A stretch of DNA of 64,000 nt from Luscinia megarhynchos (lineage: Eukaryota > Chordata > Aves > Passeriformes > Turdidae), in NCBI GenBank assembly GCA_034336665.1, contig CM067572.1, positions 861,786 to 925,785 of the forward strand, written 5' to 3'. A program made the position numbers and the translations under genes. Under the pieces are notes generated by a model. That model saw only the letters and a program-made list of their open reading frames with translations. It did no database searches and was not told the DNA's origin. This document shows positions 1 through 12,129 of the stretch, one piece after another; positions within the stretch are counted from its first letter, which is position 1, and the number at the start of each line of letters is the position of its first letter.

Positions 1-585
1 CACACCCTGCACCGGGGGGGGATCGGTGGGACCGGGGAATGGGTCACACCCAGAACAGGAGGGGAACGGTGGGACCAGGGAATGGGTCACACCCAGAACA
101 GGAAGGGATCGGTGGGACCAGGGAATGGGTCACACCCAGAACAGGAGGGGATCGGTGGGACCGGGGAATGGGTCACACCCAGAACAGGAGGGGAACGGTG
201 GGACCGGGGGATCAGTCACACCTAGAACAGGAGGGGAACGGTGGGACCGGGGAATCGGTCACACCCAGAACAGGAAGGGATCGGTGGGACCGGGGGATCA
301 GTCACACCTAGAACAGGAGGGGAACGGTGGGACTGGGGAATGGGTCACACCCAGAACAGGAAGGGATCGGTGGGACCGGGGAATCGGTCACACCCAGAAC
401 AGGAGGGGAACGGTGGGACTGGGGAATGGGTCACACCCAGAACAGGAGGGGATCGGTGGGACCGGGGAATCGGTCACACCCAGAACAGGAGGGGAACGGT
501 CGGACGGGGGGAATCAGTCGAACCCGATACTGGGGGGAATCGGTCAGACCCAGAACAGGAGGGGATCAGTGGGACACAGGACCAG
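1..585. repeat. 43-bp minisatellite, about 13 units
   Basis: A tandem array with a 43-bp period: the motif CAGAACAGGA recurs at 51, 94, 137, 180 and, with one base changed, 223, and continues to about 560. Units differ by single bases. The period is not a multiple of three, so all three plus frames give the same kind of peptide (SHPEQEG, VTPRTG). These frames are by-products of the repeat, not genes. The array is probably cut by the window edge. Confidence 0.93.
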
Positions 586-689
586 GGCAGATCGGTGGTA
601 CCGGCTCGGTACCGGCTCGGATCGGGGAATCAGTCGGAGCCGGTACCGGGGGGCGGCGGTCCCGGAGCGCCCCCTGGCGCCCCATCGCG

Positions 690-950
690 GCACCGCTGCA
701 GCCCCGCCGAGCCCCCCGCACTCCCGGGGTCCCGCACGTCCCGCTGAGTCCCCCCCGCACTCCCGGGGGTCCCGCTGAGTCCCCCCGCACTCCCGGGGTC
801 CCGCACGTCCCGCCGAGTCCCCCCCGCACTCCCGGGGTCCCGCCGAGCCCCCCGCACTCCCGGGGGTCCCGCACGTCCCGCTGAGTCCCCCCGCACTCCC
901 GGGGTCCCGCACGTCCCGCCGAGCCCCCCCACTCCCGGGTCCCGGCCCCG
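690..950. repeat. GC-rich tandem repeat (CCCGCACTCCCGGGGTCCCG units)
   Basis: Imperfect units of roughly 26-38 bp share the core CCGCACTCCCGGGGTCCCG and alternate with the short linkers CACGTCCCGCCGAGT or CTGAGT. The array ends about 100 bp short of the exon at 1050-1167 and lies in the intron downstream of it in transcript order. Minus-strand open frames rich in GVRGG are artefacts of the repeat. Confidence 0.85.
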
Positions 951-1049
951 CAGCAGCTCCCAGGAGATGCCGGCGCGGATGCAGAGTGTGAGCGGTCACC
1001 GGAGCAGCAAACACAGGAGGCGCAAACGCAGAGTAAGTCTGTAACTCAC

Positions 1050-1128
1050 CGTGGAACGCGCCGTTGTCCGCTAGGAAGTGCCGGCAGTACTGCAGGCAGC
1101 TCTTCTTATCCAGACTCCAGTAACTCAT
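1050..1128 (-). CDS. First coding exon of a minus-strand gene, probably PLCH1
   Basis: The exon encodes 26 codons plus one base, starting MSYWSLDKKSCLQYC and ending near DNGAFH. It is bounded by a consensus donor (CACG|GTGAGT, exon end 1050) and preceded by an acceptor (TTTGCCTTGCAG) that puts the exon start at 1167. The 39 nt between acceptor and ATG contain an in-frame TGA, so this is the first coding exon and 1129-1167 is 5' UTR. The start context, CACCATGA, is good. In mammals the gene next to C3orf33 on this side and strand is PLCH1 (phospholipase C eta 1), so that is the positional guess. I do not recognise this peptide as the usual PLCH1 N-terminus, so it may be an alternative first exon or a different gene. 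The exon looks real; its identity is open. Confidence 0.6.
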
Positions 1129-1167
1129 GGTGAGGCAGCTGCCCGCTCACCATCAACGCCTCTGACC

Positions 1168-4100
1168 CTGCAAGGCAAACGGCAATGGGTAACTGGGAAT
1201 TAGTTTACAAAAAGTGCCCCCAACTGCTGCAAGCGCTCCTGTTATTTGAGCCCTTTATGCCAAACCGTCCATTGGTTTCAAACAAAGGTGACAACAAATG
1301 TAGTTCTTGGCTCTCCAAACGTGCCCATCTCCACGGGCACATCGCCTGGACGGAGCCAGAGCTGCACTGGTGCCGCCAGCCAGCGACTGCCAGCGTGCTG
1401 CAGGGAGCGATTGACAGCCCTGTCACCCCTGCCACCCTCACCCCCAGGCACCGCGGGCCTGCAGAGACGATCAATCGAATCCATTCGGTGATGCTGTCCC
1501 ATGTTTAACAGGCTACAGACTCGTCTGACAACACCACAAAACCATAAATCCTGCCCAAGTGAAGGTTACAGTAATTAGAAAGGTGACTCAAAGGTAATCA
1601 CCCCGTTTCCAGAGCTCTGAGGACGCAGGGTCGCTGTGCCCTTGCCCTGGGCAGACATTGGCCCATGGACAGGCAGCTCCAGCCTGAGGAGAGTTACATC
1701 AGCCACCCAAAATTAACACTGATGGCGACAGGCAGGCACACAGCATTCCATACTTCTTTGAAGCCATGGAATTCTTAATCTCCTGTCCTGACACCAAATC
1801 CTTTCACTGGATCCTCCTTCTCTCTTTGCAATTTTATGAAGTTCAGGTTCTGGTTTCAGCAATCCAGACACCCCTTCCTGTTACAAGCCCACTTTGGTCT
1901 CCCATTTTATCTCCCTCCCACCTTCACTCTGGTCAACCCAGCTGCTTGCTCGCCCACACTTGGCACAAACAACTCCGACTGTCTTTATCCGAGCAATTCT
2001 AGCAGGCTGCAAGGACACTGCCACCCAAACCTCCTCAGAAAACTACTGCCAGGAGGCCTGAGTAACAAACCCACCCCCGAACGAAGCACTGCAGCACATG
2101 AAGCGCTTGGCCTGCAGCTCAAATGAGGGACACAGATCCGTTTCATTCAAAACAAAAAGGACAACAAATAATCTGAAATCCCAGCCAACGGGACTCCTCT
2201 GATGTTTAATGACCAATTTAGCTACAATCATTTCCCGGGGTGCAGCCACCGCACTCAGCGAACCGGGAACAGAAGGACATGGAGAGTTTTCCCCTTTTCC
2301 CAGTAACCCGTGCCTCGGTGTCAATGTTTGTGAGTTCCAAGCCCCAGAGACCCTCGGGCCGGTCCCAGTGACACCCGGGCTGTTCGGCCTCTGTCTGAGG
2401 GGAGCAGGGATGGCCTGGATGCTCTGCTGCAGGTGTTTGTGCTTTGCTCCATGCTAAACCGTCCCCAGGCTCCCCTGGGGGTGTTTTGGGTATGGCCCGG
2501 GTGCTGTTTACACTAAAGGCTGTTTTGCCAAAGTTCGGAACCCAAGCAGCGATACCCAGTGCCTCTGCCAGGCTCCATCCTCTACATTTCCTGCACTCCG
2601 GCCCTGGCCACCCACGAGCTTTCCCTACAGCCTGCACTACGGCCACTCTCCCCGCATTAATTAGTGAGACACACGCTGTTAGTCACTTTAAAAGCTCAGG
2701 AGTAACACCACAGTCCAGCCCACTGCCGGGCTTTTCGCCTTAGGCTACAGCAGCACAAGAGGCGTCGTGTTTTAATTAAGGAAACCACATCAAATATTCA
2801 CCGCGAGGAATTTGCACGCGATAAAAGCAGATCTTCTCTCCCGCGCAGCTCCCGCCCAGAACCCGGAGCGCAGGGGAGATTTCCAGGGGAATGCGGCTGT
2901 GGATCCGTCCCTGCAGTGCCTCTGAAGGAGCCCCCTGCCCTCCCTCTCAGCCGCGGCTGACACAATCCCCCTTTGTTCTTGCACAAAGGCTTCTCCCACA
3001 CCACGGCGGCCCCTCGGAACAAAGGTTCTCCCGGGCACATCAGGGATGAAGGCAGACTCCCGAAGGGGTTGCATCAGCTGACACAAACACCCCACAAGAA
3101 AACCTTCCCAAAAAACACCAGCAGTTTTTCGGCTAGTCCTCAAAGTTATTTGCTTTACAGGGTTCCAGGAGAGCCCAGCCAAGATCATGCCTTACCCTAG
3201 AATACAAAAAAAAGCAAAAAAATCCCAACCAACCCCACACTTGGGCCAAATACCATCATTTCAAAGGAGCATGCACTTAGGAACTTAACTATACACAAAT
3301 TTGCATCATTTCAATAGAGGAGAAAAAGAACATTCTGTCTATGCCAGCGACTGAAATGTGGGCTGTACCTGGATCACTTATTTTAAACACCCAGAATAAA
3401 CTATTAAAGTAAAAAGTGCCCATAAGCATGTAATTAGGTTTAGGGACTGTAACAACAAAACTATTTTGGCAAAAAGCTACCAAAATCCTGACCAGATACA
3501 AATCTGAGTTCAAAACCAGCTTGATAAAGCAGCCAATTCAGAGAGAGTTGAAAACACTCCTCACTTTTCCACTCTGCAGGTTTCTTAGCTTGGGGTATCA
3601 TTTTCACAATTCTCACAAAAATTCCTGCAGGTTCAGCCCTGAGCCTGCCACATTCATTCCAGAAGGTAAAACAATCAGTGCTTCACCACCTGAGAGCAGA
3701 GATGCTACTGCAGCATCAGGAACCCACCTGCTTTGTATCTGGATAAAGTGCATTAACCTGGAAGTTGAGCAAGGAGTCCATTATGTAGAAACATAGCACC
3801 TTGAGAGAACTGTATCTGCTATTTTTGCTGATTATTTTCCATTAAACCTGTCAGCTGCCTTATTTTAGTGCTCTGAGCACTGTGTTCCATAAGAGACACT
3901 TTTCCAAAGAGCTTTGATTAGCTGTACAGAGCTGTACTTTACAAGAGAGTTATTAATGGAAGAAAACTGATACTGCTCAAGTTATTAATGGAAGTAAAGT
4001 GGTATTGCTTGTTATTAATAGAAGTAAGCAGATATTGTTCAGAGTTTGAGGCAAGGAATAAGTTAACTTACATATTCACGTGTCCATGCATGAATGAACA

Positions 4101-7100
4101 GTGCAGATATAGACAAATATCTCTTTGTTATCACAAAGTGGGTAAACTCCTCACAGGGAAAGTTTCATTCTGTACATGCTTTATGAAGTGATTTGACTCT
4201 AGAAGCTGTGGAAATGAATCTTTAAGGTATTCTGGATGCCCTGCCTGGGTTGGGAGAGATGCTTCTCACAGCAAGAGGCTCAGCACAAGGAGAACACCTG
4301 ACCCCTCATGTCTCACTGTATTCTGCAGTTTCCTCTCACACAGAAAAACCCTGATCACTGTGCAGGGAATTCCCTCATTCCAGGGAATCCAGCACTGCAG
4401 GCTGAGCCATACTCAAACACTCTCAGCTCAGGCTGTTATAAAAGGCTCAGCGTGGAAGTGTCCTGGAAAGCGGCAGCACAATCCAAATATTTATCTGCAG
4501 TGCTTAACCTGGACACTGAGCAGATCCCCAGCATGAAGAGGGAACAAGCACACAGCCAGGAAGGTGTTTGAGCCTGCTGACAGCTCAGAGCAGCACACTG
4601 AGGGAGTTCAGGGCTGAGACTGCTGATCCTGCCCCTTCTCACCTGCCCTCTGTCCTGCCGGTGCCCACAGCACCTCCACAGGCACCAGCAGTGACTCCAT
4701 CAGACACCAGGGATCCTTCCTAAAGGCAGATCTGCAGGACACTGGCACTGCCCTCAGACAGAACCACAGCTCCAGGAGAGGGATCATTCCTAAAGGCAGA
4801 TCTGCAGGACACTGGCACTGCCCTCAGACAGAACCACAGCTCCACTTTCAGCAGTTTCAGAGCTCGTGTGTACCCAGTGAACACACGTGGGAAGTATGAC
4901 TTATCAAAAACTGATTCCTTTCCTTAGCCCCAAATGGTGTATAATGTTCATATTCCTGGAAATAAAAGGAGAGTCCAGAAAACACTGAATATTGAGCAGG
5001 CTACTGATTTTGGAAGCTTGTGCCTGTTAATGACAAATCTTAGCATGAAAAATAGCTCGGAGATACTGGGGTCTATAGTTGGCATAAAGGAAAAGTATAA
5101 CAAAATAATAATATAAATTTTTGGAAAGGTAAGAAATGAGAAGAGCAATCCAGAGTCACACAAAGGCCACCCCAAGTGCGTGGTGGAAGTAATTCTGTGA
5201 TGGAAATGATGCTGCATTGGCCCCAGCTATGGCCAGAGCCCTCTGAGGAGCTTTAGAGATCTCAGTATGGGAGGGAGGACAGACCATCTGGCTGGCACTA
5301 AGCAGCAGGAACAGAGTCCAGAGAGAAAGGCTGGGCTTTAGTGTGGCAGCTGGGATTGTGGTGGGGGCATGCAGCATCTCTGATGACACCATCTCGTGTG
5401 GGCAGCTACCTCCCAGTCACTGCAAACAGAAAATAAACACCAAAGGACAAATACCACTTGGAGCTTCCCCTGCAGAACCCTGGAGTGCTGTTGAAAACCT
5501 AAGCAATTCAGCTGCACAACAAACCTCCAGTGTCATTAGAAGGGAGGGAGTGAAGTGCCTTATCTCCACTTTGATACTAAACAAGAGATTCACTTGCTCT
5601 CCTCAGGAGCAGAGCAAGGGCTGCCCAGAAGGGGAGCACTGGGTTTCTCCACACTTTCTTAGCTCAATAAAGAAATGTTCCACATCAAGCTCTACATCAT
5701 TTCCCATCAGCACTCAGCAGCTTGGCAAACACCGTGCAGAGCACACAGACACTTCTCCAGGACATGCTCCCAGAGCCCGGCCCTTTGTTACACTGAGATT
5801 AGAAATAACAGGCGCTGACCAGAGGCAGAGGAGTCATTTGCGTTTCTGTTCACATCACAACGTGCAACCAGGAAACTTAATGCCCGCACCAACTTCCTTT
5901 CCCTGGACCATATCAAAATAAGCCGCAGGTTCTCTCCTAGTTAATCAGTAGCCATCAAAAGGAACTTCCCAATCCAAGTTTTTACTTTCTAACCAAAGTG
6001 ACAACTCTGGTGGAACAAATCCTGAGCTTTCAGAGGCCAGTTCTGAGCAACATGGGCGGGATTTTTTGAAAACAGTATCCACAAACCAAAGAAGTTCTTG
6101 GATGAAAAGCTTAGCCGTAGCTAGACCTAAAAAACAAATCTGAAGAGATTATAAAACCTTAATATGACAATATTCCATTGGGCATTCACCCATCTGCAGT
6201 CTTGGGCTTCTTATTCCACTAAGCCACTAACAGTCACCCAAATATTGCTAAGCATTTAAGCTGGTCTAAATTCATGCAGATTTAGATTTAATTGTCACAC
6301 AAGCCAGGCTCTAAGAGTTCCACACATCATCTGTGCAAATCTCCACTTTAATCAGCATCAAATATCAACATTCACTCAAAATAACTTGCATAAACATTGC
6401 TAAAGTTACACATATGGGAGCCAGGCAGAATAGGCAAGGGACACAAGATGGAAGTTCCATACTGCTGACACAAAAATACATTTTTCCAACAAATTGATAT
6501 CATTTTCATACTTACAAAACAAATTTTTACCTACCTATGGTATTAACTACATCATTAATGTATGGCTACTTTGCAGAGTTCAATCATATTGTATAAAACA
6601 AAAGGCTTTAAAAATACCCTCGAAGCTACACTCCCTTTTGAACAGCAAATATTTAACCATAAATATTACCAGCATGGAAAAAACATCAACAGTGCTTGGC
6701 AACAGAAAACAAAACTATCCAGTAGGGGATCCTTTTCTTATTTCTCTAGGAACTGGTCTGGAGGAATAAAAGAGATTTTTGCTTGGTTTATTTTTCTGAC
6801 AGATGAGTTCCCTAATGAAATGTGCCATGAGGCCAGAACAGCTGTGCTGGTACCACGCTGGCAGCAAAGGTGTCAGAAGGGACAAGCCAGAACAGGAGCC
6901 AAAGAATCCTGTGGATTTCCCTGAGAGCTACTGGAGACTCAGAATTCAGACATGTCTAATCAAAGGGGGAAGGTCACAGAGTTTGGGATGCAGATACTGC
7001 ACCTGCAGACTCTTAGATAGATGACTTATAGAAAAATGTAGATTTTTAAAAAAATTTTTACCAGGTTTAATCTGGTATTTTGGCTATTTCCCCACTAAAC

Positions 7101-10100
7101 ACACCTTCCATCGCTCACCAGGTGAAGACAGAGGCTCAGCCCAACCCTGACTGCATCCAGTTTGGGTCCTGCTAGAGGAGAAATTGCCAGGATTTGCTCT
7201 TCAGGAGCAAGAGGAGCAGGCTGGGCTCCCTGCACAGCACACCTGTACCTGTGCCAGCCCACAGCACCCCCTGCTCCTCCAGGGCTGTGCATTCCCCTGC
7301 AGCTTTTGTTCCCAGCTTTCCCCACTCCTTCTGGGAGCCATGAAAAGCATGTGTCAGCACAACTTGCTGCTGAGGAAGGCATTAGAAAGGATTTGAACTG
7401 ACTCCCCATGGCAACGGACCCTGAAAGGGAATTAGCATTTGCTCCCCATTCCTCCAGAAGCCTAAGTGGAATTTTTCTCCTCTTTAAGGAATTATTTGCA
7501 GGAGGTTCAGCAGGCACAGCTTCAGCTGGCACCTCCTTGCACACCTGTTCAGGATGACACTCATCCCACCAGACATGGGATGGGTAAATATGACAGAGTC
7601 CATCCATGTTTTCCTGACACAGACCTGCACACCTTTCTGCTGCCTCTGCCAGCTCTGGACACCCATTCACCAATCCAAGTCAGGTCTGGGTTTGCTGCAC
7701 AGAGGATTTCAAACTGCAAATGAATGCAGGAGTCATTCCTGCAAATGAAATTCTAAAATATACAGAGACAACTCACAATGTGATAAACTGGAGATAAAAA
7801 TAGGACACCTGGAAAGGACTTGTGCCAAGGCAGCCATGTCCAAGGCATTGTCCATGTCCAAGGCACCTGCACCTTGTGTACCTGGCCAACCACACTGTGT
7901 GTGTGTGGCTTCCCCAGGGACTGGGCTGGACATGAACACAGCTGGGGATTGCTAACATTCTTCCTTTTTTTTTCACCTATGGGTGGAACAACAACCAAGC
8001 AAAGAAGGAGAAGCTCATTGAGGCTCAGCACAGCCTGGTGTGACCCAAACCATCCCAGCCACACGCTGGGTCATGCTCAGTGTGCAGAGGAACAGGAACT
8101 CCAGGTTAGTTCCAGTAAATCCCATCTGGAACAGAGCACACACCACTGCACCAGGCCTGGCTCCACCTGGAGTTACCTTGAGTTTCTTCAGCCTGAAGAG
8201 ACTCACATGGGCACCTCATGCCAAGACTTGTAACACACACAGCCGAACGCCCTTGGGGTGGTTTTACATCCTTCAGTGGTGACTGAGCCCCCAGCAGGGC
8301 ACGTGGCACCCTCAGCACCCTGTGCCTGGCCCCTGCTAGCCCTGCAAGAGGAGTCTGCTCCACACTCTGCCCCCTCTCCCTGCCCCTGGGGACCTCTGTG
8401 AGCACCCACCTGCAGTGTCAGGTACATTGTGGATCCCCCAGCCTGCCCTACCAACCCTCAGAGCTGTGCTCCACATCACTCTCAGCCACCCAGGTACACC
8501 TGGATGGCTCTGTAGTGTCAGATGAGCAGAAAAAGGAGCAGAGGGCAAGCTGAGATCTCTGCAGTAGCAACAGTGCCCTCCGCGACCATGGAGATGGAAC
8601 AAGAAAGCCACCTTTGTTAAGAAACAGTTCCAGTTTCCCAAAATAAACAAGAAAGGATGAAAACAAACCAAAGGAGTACACAGGAACACACAGCTCTCTT
8701 CTGGCCGTTAGATCAGCCTGGCACCACCAGAAGCACCTTCTGCTTGTAGGCTGGGCAGCACAGCCAGACTTGTCCGTGGCACAGCCCGACCCACAGCTCG
8801 AACCGGTGAATCACCGCCCGGGGAAGCAGGCTTGGCTGGCCAGTGCCTCCAGCAGCCTCCCAAAACAACAGCCCGGACTGCTCCGAGCGTGCCGTGCATC
8901 CCACCGTGCCACAAACCTGCTTGTGCAGCGCCCTCACCTCAACACAGCCGAGTGCACCTCAAGCACTCATCAGGAGTTTCTCCAAGAGCCTCCAAGGAAA
9001 TTAGGCACGAGTGTCTCACCTCATCTACAGGCACGGGCAGAAAATGCTGTCCTACTGCCGACAGCAAACCTGGAAACCGACTTGTGCTCCTAATTTGGAG
9101 AGTTTTCGGGTTTTTAACATTCAGGATTGTTTAAAAGCCAGAGCAAACAAACAAAACAAATCTCCACGCCACCCACTATCCCACCTGGCTGTGCCCCGGC
9201 TGTGCCATCAACGTTATCAATTTAAATTGAATGGGATCTTGGGTGACACCTTAGAAAAAACTCAGCTTATTCAGATTTCATTAAAGGAAAACTGCTCCAT
9301 TTATAGAAAGGTTACTTTGTAGAGCCAGCAGAAACACAGAGCTTAAAGTCTTTCCCAGAAATCAGGAAGCCAAATCGTGCACAGAGGACTAATTTTCATT
9401 CTGTATTTTGATGCTTATGAAACTGTTTTACTGCCGCGGCTATTTCTTGTCAGTGTTTTAAATTACAGATCAGCTCATGCAAAACTGGGAGCTGTTAACA
9501 GCGGATGGCCTCTCCTTTGCTTTAATGGAGTGAAAATGTTATTCTCCTTCTCAAATGCCGGTGATTTTGATCAAAGTCATGGCGGGACACCCGCCTCAAC
9601 GGCTGAAAGGACAGCAGCATTAAATCAATTCCCTAGGCAACCTCCCAAGCCGAGCCCCCATTGTTCAAATAATGAGTTGTGCACCACTTGATCCCAACCC
9701 ACCAGCTGATCCCCATTTTTATAGACAATGGGTAGCACAGAACCAGAAAGCACCCGTGAACTGATCATTTCTCACTCAGCTGATAAAACTTAACGTTTCT
9801 TTCTGTAACAGCCTATGGGCACTTTTAAATGTGGGAAAAGAGCATCCTTCAGAGTTAAAAACAGGTTTTAGGAAAGCAGCACTCTCAAACTTATTCCAGG
9901 CAGCTGATGTTTAAAGAACCGGGAAGACTTTTTAACAGCATGCATGCACTCTGCTGCCTCTCACCTCCCAGAAACACCTGGATTTTCTTTCCATATCCCA
10001 CATTATCTTTAACTCAGGTGCCTCACTGCAGGGTTGAGCCCTGCCTCTCTCTTCAGCACTATCGCCTGCAATTATTCTTTCACATTTCAGAACAAACACC

Positions 10101-10480
10101 GTAACTTTTCTTTCCTTTCCTAAGTTTTGCAACATGTGGGCCAGCAGTCCCAAGGACAAGTAAATCAGGAGAGGCCCCTGAAAACAGGCAAACATTGTGT
10201 TTTATAACTCAGGAGTTAAAGCACACTTTAAACAAAGAGCCTATGACTAGTCCATCAGATAAGGCTTATATCTTTCTCCCTGGAATTTAATAACACCTCT
10301 TCTAAAACACTTTTCGGTCAGGTGGAGTTGAAGTTCCCAGAATTGCACAGAGGAGCTTAATAACAACAAAAAGTGCACGGAGATTAATTCATTGTATTTC
10401 CTTTCTTAAAAAAAATATTATGGAATAAGCAATTAGAAAGAAGGTATTTTAGGGAGGACTCAATCCAGCAAGAGATTGGA
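1168..10480. other. Probable first intron or intergenic region, no coding seen
   Basis: About 9.3 kb of unique-looking, moderately AT-rich sequence. I could not find a frame here with both splice sites and protein-like composition, and no CR1 tails were recognised. It holds one small tandem duplication (4710-4844). If the exon at 1050-1167 belongs to a transcript starting in the CpG island near 11 kb, this is its first intron. Confidence 0.5.
4710..4844. repeat. Two-copy 70-bp tandem duplication
   Basis: The segment beginning GGATCCTTCCTAAAGGCAGA at 4711 is repeated from 4781 with one early change (GGATCATTCC). The following 54 or so bases are identical. This is a simple, recent tandem duplication. 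Confidence 0.9.
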
Positions 10481-10927
10481 CTCTTAGCAGCACCGTCCAG
10501 GTGGGGACAGGCGCTCGCCCGCTGCTGGCTGCGCTCCTCAGGGGTTCGGCATTTTCCAGCCAAGCCCCACTGAGCAGGGGCTGGGGCTCGCTGCGGTTTC
10601 ACCGCCCGCAGCCCGGGCGCTGCCCTGGCACACGGCGAGCGGGGCGCGGCGGCTGGAGCCGCGGGCCCCCGTGCCCGGCAGCACCGGCACGGCGAGGCAC
10701 GGCGGCCGCAGCGGCACCGGGAGCGCACGGCCGGAGCCGCCTGGGGAGCCGGCCCAAAACACGTCACACCGCGAACCCCGGGAGAAACCAGCACGGGAGA
10801 ACTCGGAGGGACACGGTCCCATCCGCGCACAGGGACGGGGCGCGAGGGTCCCGTCCGCCCTCACTCACCGCGGCCGCCGGGCTGGGCTCGCTCCGCTCCA
10901 GTGTAGCGCTGTCCCTCGCCGGTGCGG

Positions 10928-11075
10928 CCACACAACCCGCTCCGTTCAAACCGCACCGCCGCACGCACAGCCCGGCCCGGCCCGGCTGCACAACCCGCTC
11001 CGTTCAAACCGCACCGCCGCACGCACAGCCCGGCCCGGCCGCACAACCCGCTCCGTTCAAACGCCAGCGCTGCCG
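10928..11075. repeat. Three-copy repeat (about 53-58 bp) inside CpG island
   Basis: The core CACAACCCGCTCCGTTCAAA occurs three times, followed in the first two copies by CCGCACCGCCGCACGCACAG. Periods are about 58 and 53 bp. The array lies upstream, in the minus direction, of the putative donor at 10868, so it would fall in the promoter or noncoding first exon. Confidence 0.85.
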
Positions 11076-11324
11076 CCCGCCCCGCCCGGCGCGGCCCGCC
11101 CCCGCCGCGGGCCCTGCCCAAACGCGGAGCGGATCCGCCGGAGCGGAGTGCAGCGTCCCGTCCGCCCGGGAGCGGCTGCGGCGGCCCGAGCCGAGATCCA
11201 GCCCCGGTGTTGCCGCGGCCCCGCGCGTATTCAACCTGCTCCATTGCTCCATTGTGTGTGCTGTGAGCGGCGGGGAGCGCTGCCCGCTCCCCTCAGCGAC
11301 GGCCGGCACCGAGCCCCTGGCCCG

Positions 11325-12105
11325 CTCCCCTCGGCATTGAACCCCTGGCCCGCTCCCCTCGGCACTGAGCCCCCGGCCCGCTCTGTCCCCTCGGCACTGA
11401 GCCCCCGGCCCCGCTCCCCTCGGCATTGAACCCCCGGCCCTCTATCCCTCGGCATTGAACCCCTGGCCCGCTCCCCTCAGTACTGAGCCCCTGCCCTCTA
11501 TCCCTCGGCACTGAGCCCCCGGCCCCTCTATCCCTCGGCACTGAGCCCCCCGGCCCGCTCCCCTTCAGCACTGAGCCCCCAGCCCGCTCCCCTCGGCACT
11601 GAGCCCCCGGCCCCGCTCCCCTCGGCGCTGAGCCCCCGGCCCCTCTATCCCTCGGCACTGAGCCCCCAGCCCCTCTATCCCTCGGCGCTGAGCCCCCGGC
11701 CCCTCTATCCCTCGGCGCTGAGCCCCCGGCCCTCTATCCCTCGGCGCTGAGCCCCCGGCCCCGCCTCCCCTCGGCATTGAACCCCCGGCCCCGCTCCCCT
11801 CATCGCTGAGCCCCCCGCCCGCTCCCCTTCAGCACTGAGCCCCCGGCCCTCTATCCCTCAGCACTGAGCCCCGGCCCCTCTATCCCCCAGTACTGAGCCC
11901 CCGGCCCGCTCCCTTCAGCACTGAGCCCCCCGGCCCCTCTATCCCTCAGCACTGAGCCCCCGGCCCTCTATCCCTCAGCACTGAGCCCCCGGCCCCTCTA
12001 TCCCTCAGCACTGAGCCCCCGGCCCGCTCCCCTCGGCACTGAGCCCCCGACCCCTCTATCCCTCAGCACTGAGCCCCCGGCCCGCTCCCCTCGGCGCCGC
12101 CCGGG
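11325..12105. repeat. GC-rich minisatellite, about 27-31 bp units
   Basis: Roughly 27 units, each built from CACTGAGCCCCCGGCCC plus either CGCTCCCCTCGG or CTCTATCCCTCGG. The two linker types alternate irregularly. It forms the upstream half of the CpG island. The long minus-strand frames over it (RGAGPGAQC type) are repeat artefacts. Confidence 0.9.
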
Positions 12106-12129
12106 ACTGAGCCCCGTGCCCACGCTGCG

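Noticed and set aside
26..884. Plus-strand frames with SHPEQEG repeats
   Set aside because: Produced by the 43-bp minisatellite in all three frames; no start, splice or homology support.
10501..11658. Frames of 120-280 codons in the CpG island
   Set aside because: GC-rich and repeat-driven; open on both strands, with no protein-like conservation.
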